Positions 56,050 to 64,000 of a DNA stretch of 64,000 nucleotides are shown one piece after another. Within the stretch, counting starts at the first letter, position 1; the number at the start of each line of letters is the position of its first letter. Origin of the DNA: Pisolithus tinctorius (Eukaryota > Basidiomycota > Agaricomycetes > Boletales > Pisolithaceae); assembly GCA_024663395.1 (NCBI GenBank), contig JANFAH010000019.1, forward strand, positions 806,001 to 870,000. Reading direction: 5' to 3'. Position numbers and translations under genes: made by a program. Below the pieces are notes generated by a model. It searched no databases and was not told the DNA's origin. It worked only from the letters and a program-made list of their open reading frames with translations.

Positions 56050-58010
56050 GGAGTAGGAATAGTTTGGCGAGTTCTGGGGCTGTTATGGTGTCGTGGGTGG
56101 GGATGAATATGGCCTGCTTGGAAAGCCGGTCAACTACAACGAGGATGGCCGTGAAGCCGGTTGAGGCCGGAAGTTGCTCGATGAAATCCATAGAGATAGA
56201 ATTCCATGGCTTCTCCGGCACCGGGAGTTGCTTGAGAAGGCCGTAAGGCCGATGGCGGGGAACCTTAGCCCGAGCACAGGCCGTGCAAGACCGGACATAG
56301 TCCTTGACAAGTCCTGAGGCCGGGCCAGGTATACTCACGCCGAATGAGTTCTAGGTCGGTTTTGGCCGAAGTGGCCGGACAGGGTGGTCATGCTTGAGGC
56401 GCAAGACCCTAAGGCGGAGATCATTTGAGTCCGGCACGTAGATCCTTCCATCAAGCGAAGGAAGCCGGTGTCATCTACTGACCACCGGGGATCAGACATG
56501 TCGGAGAGACGGATTTGTGAGACCGGGTCGTCCGGCAGTGCGGTCAGGATATCATTATGAAGTTTCTCTATATCCATCAGTGCGACTGCTCGTAAGACCG
56601 GGTACTCGAGGTATGTGGTGCGAAGGGAGACCGCTAGTTGCTCTTGGGTGAAGACCGGTCTCAGGTTTTGCGGGTTCACTCGGGCATAGCCGCTATCCCC
56701 CTCTTTGGGGTAGACGTCCCATCGTCTAGTTAGGGCGTCGGGCTTAGCCCGAGCTTACCGGGCCTGAATCTGATGATCATATTGAATTGCGAAAGGAATT
56801 CAGACCAGCGAGCTTGGCGGCGGGTGAGTACTTTGGAGGTAGAGAAGTACTCGAGATTCTTGTGGTCGGTAACAACGTCGACCGGTGAGGCCGAGCCCTC
56901 AAGGTAATGGCGCCAGGTCCGGAATGCTTCGAAGATGCAAGCAATTCCTTATCGTGGGTATCATAATTCAATTCCGGGGCCGTCAGAGTCCGGGAGTAGA
57001 ATGCGACCGGATGTATCTGGCCGTCGCCGCAGGTGATAGAGAGGATGCCGGCGATGGCATAGTCCGAGCATCGGTCTCGACGGTGATGGGACCCCGGGGA
57101 TGAAATGAGTTAAGACCGGCGCGGTAGTGAAGGCGGCCTTGAGGTTATTAAATGACCGGCGGCACTCCTCGGAGAAGTTCCAAGGAGCCCCCTTGCGGGT
57201 AAGCCGAGTCAGCGGTACGACGATGTCCGAGTAATTAAAGATAACCGGCGGTAAAAGTTGGAAGCCGAGGAAGGATTGTATGTCCTTGACCTTGCGAGGC
57301 TCGGCCAGTCGCAGATGGTCTGGACCTTTTCCTTCGACATCGTGAGGCCGGCAGGGGAAAGGTGGAATCCGAGGTATTCGACCGAGTCCGAGTGGAACTC
57401 GCATTTCTCCGGCTTCGCATAAAGGCCGTGAAGCCGAAGCCGGCGGAGGACTTCTCGGACATGCTGCTTGTGAGACTCCTTATCTCCGGAGTAGATCAGG
57501 ATGTCATCTAAGTAGACGACTACGCAATCCAACATATCCGCGAAGATAGTGTTGACGAAGCGCTGGAAGCGGCCGGGGCATTGGTGAGGCCGAAGGCATC
57601 ACTAACCACTCATAGGATCCATACCGAGTCCGGAAGCGGTCTTCCATTCATCGCCCGGGCAATCCGGACGAGATGGTAGGCATGCCGAAGATCAATTTAG
57701 TATAGATCTTGGCTCGGCTTGGTGAATCCAGAGGTCGGAGATGAGCGGTAGTGGGTATCGGTCCTTCTTAGTGATTTTGTTGAGGCCCGGAAGTCTACGC
57801 AAAGCCGGAGGGAGCCGTCCTTCTTTTTGACAAAGAGGACCGGTGCAGCATAAGGGGATGAAGTAGGCCGAATGAATCCGGTAGTGAGGTTTTCATCGAT
57901 GAAAGTCCGGAGAGCTTGCAGCTCAACCGGGGACAGCGAGTAGATGTGCCGAGGGCGGGGTTGTTCCTTCTTCGAGCTCTATCTTCAGGTCATACTCCCG
58001 GTGTGGCGGG
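56050..58010 (-). pseudogene. RT, RNase H and integrase N-terminus of Z, frameshifted
   Basis: Pieces: 56,338-56,039 (HTHDTIT..LAKLFLLH and the MDFIEQLPASTGFTAILVVVD block), 56,679-56,335 (PVFTQEQLAVSLRTTYLEY), RNase H around 56,770-57,100, RT with [11 protein letters not shown] near 57,500, and the RT N-terminus to about 58,010. Several one- or two-base indels put them in different frames. Catalytic residues are visible. Confidence 0.85.
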
Positions 58011-58419
58011 AGTGCCGAGGCCTTGGCCTTGCTGAATACATCAGCGAAGTCATGGTACTCTTCCGGTACATTGGGTAAGGCCGGAGGAGGGAGCCGAGGC
58101 CGATCGGGCTTGAGCTGAGTCCGAGGGACGGAGCTGAAGTTGGAACTGGACGGACCCTTCTAGTTTGCAGGCGCGCACAAAGGCGGCTGCATTGATTAGG
58201 GAAACAAGGGGGCTTCAGAGGGGTGCGAGCCGGGGAGTCGGAGACCGGTACAGATGGCGCGAGGCCGGGTTGGTCACTAGGACCGGTCAGGAAGGCCGGT
58301 GGGACCGGGCTTACAGGGGGTGTCGACGGGGTTGGCATTCCTTGTGCAGGAGTCCGGAATGTTAGACTGCTCAGTACCCAGTCAATCAACGGATTGTAGC
58401 GGGTGAGCCAGTCATGTCC

Positions 58420-58897
58420 GAGACTATCTTACACTCAGAATCCAACGGGGCTAAAAACAGGGTTACCGGTGACATCGCCGGACGCGAAGCGAATGTTGAC
58501 ATCTACTGCTTGGGTTATGGTGAAGGTGGACATTCCATCGAAAAGCCGGAGTCGGATTGGGGAGACCGAAGTACGGGGTAAATGAGTGTTGATTAACAAA
58601 ATGATTATCTATAAAACAATGGGTGGAACCGGAGTCCACTAAAGTACGAAGCCGAGGTATTTCTGGGTTTTCTATAGTGACATACGGGGTCAAGGAGTTC
58701 AGGCTGGAAAGAGCGGACGCGTTGAGACGAGCCTCCAAGTTTGCACAACCGGAGTCAACGCAGCTCCCAGATTGTGCGGAGTCCTGGGAGCCGCTACCTA
58801 TTTTTTTGTCTCGGGGGTAGTACCCGAGCCCGAGGCCGGTGCGGCCTCGGTGGTGGCCGCAGCGTGAGCCTTGGCCTTTCCGGCTTTCTTGGGGCAT
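58420..58897 (-). pseudogene. Protease of Z
   Basis: LVDSGSTHCFIDNHFVNQ with the active triplet is at about 58,590-58,640, then a frame shift. The empty W insertion site (AGCCCCGTTGGATT on the minus strand) is at about 58,437-58,455. Confidence 0.8.
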
Positions 58898-59319
58898 TTG
58901 TCAGCGAAGTGACCGGACCCTCCGCAGAACATGCAGAGGTTTCTGTCTAGGCGACGCTTGCATTCTTCCGGGGTAAGCTTCCCATCTTTGCCGAGTTTGC
59001 TAGGCTCGGGCTTAGATGAATTGCTGTTACTATTGTTGCCCGGCTTCGAGGAAGCCGGCTTAGGGGTAGAAACCGGAGTTGTTATTGTTGCCGGTCTTCT
59101 TCTCTTGACCGGTCTTGGACTGGTATTGTTGCCGGAGCCGCCGGACTTATTGTTACTAGAGTTAGACGAGCCTTGGTGCTTGCTCGCCCGCTGGACTTCT
59201 TCCTTGCGCTCCCAATAGCACGCATCTATTTCTTGGGCGAGGTGGCAGAGCTTCGTGAAGTGTCCGGGGTTTGCCAACCCGGCAGACCTCATCTTTGATT
59301 CGGTCTGGAAGGCCGGAAT
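58798..59319 (-). pseudogene. Gag C-terminus of Z with zinc knuckle
   Basis: Basic Ser/Asn/Lys-rich linker, then CMFCGGSGHFADKC (C-x2-C-x4-H-x4-C) and an Ala-rich tail. Upstream, the open frames extend across the junction into X2 sequence (59,320-59,821), giving an artificial X/gag fusion. Confidence 0.85.
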
Positions 59320-59909
59320 ACTCGTCATGGATGCGATCAGGGAGAGTGGAGAACAGTAGATTATACTGTAGCTGTCGCAATTTTGGAAGAATGATGGACG
59401 AGACTGGTATGAAGACGTTGCAGGGAGCAGGGAGGAAGGATCCATATGCTTCTTGGACTGGAGAGACTGAAACGACCACATAAGACCTTTCCAAGCGAAT
59501 GACAGACGTGAGGCGACCAAAGAATGTCCTCCTAGAGGTCATACTGACAAAAAGAACACGCTGTCCAAGCTGGATGGGCTGAGAGGGGGCAGACGAGGGT
59601 GGGATGTACCAGGATGCTTCAGGACGGAAGCTAGTAGGAACTCCTGGTAGATATATGTAGCCATGGTCCCTAGCAAAGGGGACAAGTGAAATGATTGATG
59701 TGGAGGCGGCCATATCAGAAGAATTAGCGAAATGAGTGTCTTTTGGAGGGAGTGCTGTAGAAACGTGTGGAGTGCGCAAATCCTTTCCAATTTTGGAAGG
59801 TAGGATCACGTGGCTGAGCACTACAAGCGAGTGTGTGAATGGTTTCGGTGTCTGCTGAATTGGCAGAGATATGTCGAAACCGGAATGCCGTACACGGGTG
59901 CTTAAGAAC

Positions 59910-60814
59910 TGTGAAGTACAGGTTTACCCTCGGGTGACCAGGCTTCAAGACCGGGTGACAGGGGTTAAGTCCGAGTGGCCAAAGTCAAGGCCAAGAGACA
60001 GGGGCCAAGTCCGGTTGGACTGGAGTTGAGGCCGGAGGTTAGGGGCTAAGTCCGGAGGACCAGACTTAAGACCGGGAGCACGGGAACAAGGCCGGTAGCG
60101 TGGGAAACCGACCGGTGTTGGAGTGCGCACAAGGGGAAGCCGGTCCGGGGTTGGATCTACCTCCCTTGGTCTCAGCTTATGTGCTGTACCCTTATGCAAG
60201 CCGGGGAGAGGTCCGGGACAGGGGCCGGGGATAGCTTAAGGCTCGGCCTTAGCTATAGAGTAGTCTCGAGGGGTAATACAGAGTTGAGGGTAATACTAAG
60301 TTGATATTCTGACTGAGGGTGCTATGAAGTATGTACAGGGGTTAAATACATGAGGCTGGTCCAGGATAATGAACATAGAGCCGGACTTGTTAATAAGCTA
60401 TTAGCAAGAAGATTAGCAAGAGAGTGGATAGCCATAGTGGCTGTGCCGAGGCTAATAGCCAAAGTCCGGGTGACCAGCATACCAGGGTCAGACACAGGAT
60501 TTGTACAGTAAGCAAAAGTCAGATGAACGGGCTAGACTAAATATAGTACAAACAAAGGGAAACAGACCGGAGTTATGTCCGGGTGACCCGGACATAGACC
60601 TAGGAGGACCGGGGTGGAGCAGCGCAAGGCCGGGAGGCCGAAATGGACCGGAGACAGGGGTAAAACACCGCACTTAAGTTATTTAGACCGGAGTTGAGTT
60701 ATCTTGGGCCGGGACTGGGTTTTCTAGGCTGGACTAGGACCGGACTTGACCGGAGACAGGGGTTTAGGGGTCCGGACTGGGCTGAGTCCGAGTCCGAGAG
60801 TCATGGATATGACA
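59910..60814 (-). mobile_element. Solo LTR L2 (905 bp) inside X2
   Basis: TGTGAAGTAC...GATATGACA with perfect AGAAC duplication (59,905-59,909; 60,815-60,819). It is close to L3 (reverse orientation) and L1. CCGG-rich, thus young. Confidence 0.93.
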
Positions 60815-60993
60815 AGAACTTTATTGGCGCTTAACTCGCTTCCTCCTTTTTCTTTGGCATTGACAACTCGTTCTTGTGCGAGGGATGACTGCCGACATTT
60901 CTGGCTGTCCTTCTTTGCATGAGGGCTATGGTCTTCATCTCCATTCATCAGCTACATCCATGTCCACCTCACCAAACACCTTTGGTGTGTGAC

Positions 60994-61779
60994 ACCGAGT
61001 GGACTAATCAGACCCTGGAACAATACCTCCGAGTGTACTGCAACTACCAGCAGGACAACTGGGCCAACCTACTACCTCTGGCTGAGTTTGCTTACAATAA
61101 TGCCCCTAGCACTACTACTGGTGTTTCCCCTTTCTTCGCTAATAAGGGTTATCACCCCAGCATTTCGGCATACCCAGAGCACAACCTCACCTCCGCTCAG
61201 GCTCATGACTATGCAGTAGACTTAGACTCACTGCAACAATACCTACAGGAAGAAATGACCCTTGCTCAACAATGATACCAAGGCCTGGCTGATGCCAAAC
61301 ACATGGTGGCTCCAGACTTCAAGGTCAGTGACCAGGTATATGTCATGGCCAAGTACTTCTGGTCAACCCAGCCTTCCAAGAAGCTCTCGGAGAAGAACCT
61401 TGGGCCATATCCAGTCATAGCTCAGGCCAGTACCCACTCATTCACACTGCACCTGCTGGACTTGATGCACACAGTGCATCTGGTCCTCCATGTTTCCCAA
61501 CTTGAGCTGGCCATCCCTAATACCATCCTGAACCAGACTCAACCACCACCCCCACCAGTCAAAGTTGATGGTGAACTAGAGTTCGAGGTAGCAGAAATCC
61601 TTGACTCCAAGGTCGACCAGCATTGCTGGTGTTGGTTACAGTATCTAGTCTGGTGGACTGGCTATGAAGGGACAGATGAAGAAACCACTTGGGTACTTGC
61701 TACCAAACTGGACAATGCCTCTGAACTCGTACAAGAGTTCCATTCCCACTATCCCAACAAACCTGGCCCATACCAATGA
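60994..61779 (+). pseudogene. Integrase C-terminus and chromodomain of Y
   Basis: Resumes after X2 with ACCGAGTGGACTAATCAGACC (TEWTNQT), keeps YNNAPSTTT, and after a TGA at about 61,274 continues as KVSDQVYVMAKYF, the GPY/F region and a chromodomain LQYLVWWTGYEGTDEETTW ending at 61,779. Same layout as Z, but with TG/CA replacing CG at many positions. Confidence 0.88.
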
Positions 61780-61956
61780 GGGCTGGTCTCAACCAGCCTC
61801 AGTTTCTTTTCTGTTTCTATTGGTATCTAGTTTTCCTTTGATCTCTTACTTACCTTGTTTTCCCCTTCTTGTTTCTCTTGCTCTACTGTACAACATTGGA
61901 TGTTGGACACCGGACACATCACATTCACAGAGAGGAATAACAAAGGTACTACACTA
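61780..61956. other. Convergent 3' ends of Y pol and antisense gene
   Basis: T-rich spacer of about 180 bp between the pol stop and the end of the antisense gene. No feature beyond short T runs. Confidence 0.4.
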
Positions 61957-63001
61957 TGGGGACTACTCGGCCATATCCTTGTCCTCCCCCTCAGCCTCCT
62001 CACCCTTGGCATCAGCTTCCAGCCATTTGGCCTCCTCATGCAGCTCGTTGGAGTCGAGTTCAGATGAACCTGAGGCTGACAGGGATACCAGCATCCCATA
62101 CCTGTACAATTCATTCAGAATCACTTCAAGGGCATTGGTGATCCAGCCCAAGTTGTTGACTGTGGTTTTGTGCAGGTCATAGAGGCTGGCCAGGTTGTTG
62201 GCAATCATCCCTGTGGTGTTGATCAATCATTCAAGCTTCTCTTCTAAGCCTGAAGGGTGCCCCACACCAGCCTTCCTTGCCCCACTCCCACCGGCCTCGG
62301 GCTCGTTGACATCCAGCACCTCGACTGACTTCGATTTCACCCATTTCTTCTTGCTGGGCCCAGGCTCAGGTGACTCCTCATTGGGTCTCCACTTCTTCCC
62401 CCTGTCAACCTTGGTGGCAGCCTTGGGACCAGCCTCAGTGTCCTTGCCATCACCAGGCCATCAGCACTTACCCTTGGACTGGTTGCACCGAATGCAGGCA
62501 ACCCGCTTTTTATTACCATCTATGAGGAACTCACAGACAGCCTTGGCCCGGGTACAATGGGTACAGCTAAAAAGGATGTTTAATGAGAAAGACACACAAG
62601 GTTGAAAGGGTACTCACCCAGGGTCCATCACTACCCTCTTTATTTCACCTGTGGCCTCACTACTACCAGCCCCAATGCCAGCCTCATTTCCCTTCTCAGC
62701 CTCAGCCTTGTGTTTGCACTTGGCCTCATGTCTCTCCTCTTCCTCACATGCCCTCTGCTCTTCAGCCTCCTGTGCTATCCTCTCAGCTTCAGCCTGCTCC
62801 CTTGCTGCCCTCTTGGCCTCAAGCCACACCTGCTCTTCATGCCAGGCTTGTTCAGCCACCTTTCTTCTCTTTCTCTCTTTGGCCTTGGCCCTCATCATCA
62901 GTGTCATATTGGATGGCATCATCAGATACCTGGGTCCAGTCAATGACAACCTGGCCTTCATCATTGCTGTCTGTCACGGTGATCAGCCTCAATTTGGACA
63001 T
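61957..63001 (-). pseudogene. Antisense Zn2Cys6-type gene of Y, decayed
   Basis: Counterpart of 53,849-54,928. Start near 63,001 (MSKLRLITVTDSNDEG), a coiled-coil exon broken by a frame change near 62,890, then a 50-bp GT..AG intron (about 62,572-62,622). The zinc-cluster exon keeps CTHCTRAKAVC and CIRCNQSKGKC (about 62,475-62,570), after which a TGA replaces the Trp codon. All six Cys positions are retained. Confidence 0.75.
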
Positions 63002-63126
63002 GATGGTTAGGATGAGAAAGAAAGACACAAAGGGCTTAGCAGGCCACAAGTACCAGTTTTTTTGAACTCAGCCAGTTTTCAGACTCAGCCTGCCACTCTC
63101 ACAGGGGTCTCATGGGTTCAACCCCT

Positions 63127-63139
63127 AAGAGGGGGATAC
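63127..63139 (+). other. Polypurine tract of Y
   Basis: AAGAGGGGGATAC immediately before the 3' LTR, identical to the one in Z. Expected site of plus-strand priming. Confidence 0.75.
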
Positions 63140-63660
63140 TGTCATAGTCATGCCTCGACCCCAGCTGGACTCAGCCTTGCACTCACTCAGCCCAGCCTCA
63201 GCCTCACCAATCCCATGTCCCCAGTTGGTCTAGCACAGTAAGCACTGCTTTGCAGTGCATGTCATTTCAGTTAAGTCCTGCCTGGTCCTGCCCCCAGTCC
63301 ACCTGTCCCAGTCTCCATCATCTTAGTCATACATTACTAATACTTGTCTTACCAATCTTCTTAGCAATCCTTGTGAGACCGGCATTACTGGTCTCCATAC
63401 CATAGATACTCTAGTATATAAACTCATAGTTACTCAGCCTGTACCCTCAGTCTGAAATCAACTAAGTTATCCTGATAACTCCATCTCAGCCTTGGACTCA
63501 GACTGAGACCCATGCAAGGGAATAGCACTGTACTCTCAGTTGCTAAGTCCAAACAGTCCAATCATCTGTATTCTTGTCTCCCCTCTTGATCCTGACCCCT
63601 CAACCTCATGCCCACTTCAGTCTCTGGTCCAGCCTCAACCTGGACATCTTGAACTTGACA
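63140..63660 (+). repeat. 3' LTR of Y
   Basis: TGTCATAGTC...AACTTGACA, 521 bp, TATATAAAC at 63,415, followed by target copy GATGT (63,661-63,665). Confidence 0.92.
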
Positions 63661-64000
63661 GATGTCTTCTGCTGGATCTTGCAGTAAGAAGGCAAGATGC
63701 ATGTCATACTTGTCATGGATGCAATTAGGGAGGCTGGAGAACACTAGATTATACTGCAGCTGTTGCAATGCAGGAAGAATGATGGACGAGATTGGAATAA
63801 AGATGGTGCAGGGAGCAGGGAGGAATGATCCATATGCTTGATCAAGAGGGGAGACTGAAACAACCACATAAGACCTTTCTAACCAAGTGACAGACCTGAG
63901 GCAACCAAAGAATATCCTTCTGGAAGTCATACTGACAAGGAGAACACGCTGACCAAGCTGCATGGGATGAGATGGGGCTGACAACAACAGGATGAACCAG

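Larger units (their letters stand above)
53191..59319 (-). mobile_element. Ty3/gypsy element Z, CpG-rich relative of Y, 5'-truncated
   Basis: 3' LTR 53,191-53,711 (521 bp, ends TGTTAAGTAC/TATGACA), antisense Zn2Cys6 gene 53,849-54,928, chromodomain-integrase 55,126-56,338, RT/RNase H about 56,700-58,010, protease 58,420-58,720, gag C-terminus to 59,319. The 5' LTR and gag N-terminus are gone; the gag sequence runs straight into X2 through a TAT microhomology. CCGG and CpG are abundant, unlike Y. Small indels break RT and integrase frames. Confidence 0.88.
52200..60993 (-). mobile_element. LTR family X, copy X2, carrying Z and L2
   Basis: TGTGAGTCAAAG...TGTGTGAC flanked by ACCGA (52,195-52,199; 60,994-60,998). 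Its own sequence occupies 52,200-53,190, about 59,320-59,909 and 60,820-60,993. About 40 bp of X are missing at the Z junction. It is more diverged from X1/X3 than they are from each other. Confidence 0.85.
23430..63660 (+). mobile_element. Ty3/gypsy chromodomain retrotransposon Y, 40 kb with nested insertions
   Basis: LTRs lie at 23,430-23,923 and 63,140-63,660, with target duplication GATGT. The internal parts, in order, are: gag (24,064-25,333), protease (25,393-25,687), [W], protease/RT linker (44,945-45,364), [fold-back], RT/RNase H (46,942-48,313), [X1], integrase N-terminus and core (51,433-52,199), [X2], integrase C-terminus and chromodomain (60,994-61,779), antisense Zn2Cys6 gene (63,001-61,957) and polypurine tract (63,127-63,139). 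Removing W, the fold-back, X1 and X2 leaves roughly 9 kb. It is strongly CpG-depleted relative to its relative Z and carries many stops, so it is long inactive. Confidence 0.9.
22420..64000 (-). mobile_element. LTR family X, copy X0, split by element Y and running off the window
   Basis: It starts TGTGAGTCAAAG at 22,420 after the flank ACCAG. The first ~1.0 kb (22,420-23,429) aligns with X1 from 48,314 up to GGGGGGATGT. At that point gypsy Y is inserted, with GATGT duplicated at 23,425-23,429 and 63,661-63,665. X0 resumes at 63,661 and runs to the end of the window. The unbroken site (GGGGGGATGTCTTCTGCTGG) is visible in X1 near 49,315-49,335. The TATA box (TTTATATACTG on this strand) is near 22,942, and part of the X reading frame is seen at 63,666-64,000. 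Confidence 0.88.

Noticed and set aside
56050..58010. Frameshifts in Z as proof of long inactivity
   Set aside because: Z is CpG-rich and otherwise young; some single-base indels in GC-rich runs could be sequencing or assembly errors.
1..64000. CRISPR arrays, rRNA and tRNA genes
   Set aside because: No direct repeats with unique spacers of CRISPR type and no recognisable RNA gene; the window is eukaryotic.

Overview
The window reads as transposon-packed heterochromatin of a mushroom-forming fungus (Basidiomycota, Agaricomycetes). The evidence is the combination of families: chromodomain Ty3/gypsy elements, two-gene PIF/Harbinger elements, a Plavaka/CACTA-type Tnp2 transposase, a KDZ transposase next to a TET/JBP-like dioxygenase, and introns of about 50-60 bp. 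No housekeeping gene, rRNA or tRNA was recognised. The genus cannot be fixed from sequence alone.

Layout, 1-22,419: the inner end of a solo LTR (family X, copy X4, 1-232) cuts a WD40-like gene. A decayed Plavaka/Tnp2 transposase follows (about 1.75-5.1 kb). Next is an unidentified Pro/Ser/His-rich gene (about 6.3-9.5 kb) split in frame by solo LTR L3. A 223-bp tandem repeat array lies at 10.2-11.7 kb. A CpG-poor decayed block (12.4-22.4 kb) holds a TET/JBP-like gene, a KDZ transposase and two further genes of unknown function.

Layout, 22,420-64,000: this is one Russian doll. LTR copy X0 begins at 22,420 and does not end in the window. Inside it sits gypsy element Y (23,430-63,660; TSD GATGT; the empty site is visible in X1). 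Y is opened four times: by gypsy W (25,688-44,944; 161-bp LTRs; decayed TSD CCGT), by a fold-back element (45,365-46,941; TSD TA), by X1 (48,314-51,432; TSD ACCAG) and by X2 (52,200-60,993; TSD ACCGA, at the codon of Y's integrase glutamate). W carries X3 (42,444-44,296), two PIF/Harbinger elements H1 (30,027-34,076) and H2 (35,838-39,917), and a TIR element M (34,424-35,819). X1 carries solo LTR L1, which itself carries a 359-bp LTR-like insert. X2 carries gypsy Z (53,191 to about 59,319), a younger relative of Y that lost its 5' end, and solo LTR L2 (59,910-60,814).

How the parts relate: Y and Z each carry, antisense to gag-pol and upstream of the 3' LTR, an intron-containing gene for a protein with a GAL4-type Zn2Cys6 cluster. 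Family X LTRs carry a conserved 159-codon reading frame upstream of their TATA box. Older layers have lost CpG to TpG/CpA while Z keeps CpG, as expected from cytosine methylation and deamination. This fits the presence of a TET/JBP-like gene, here pseudogenised. Most genes listed are broken by stops, frameshifts or insertions; the best preserved are Z's antisense gene and the X LTR frame.
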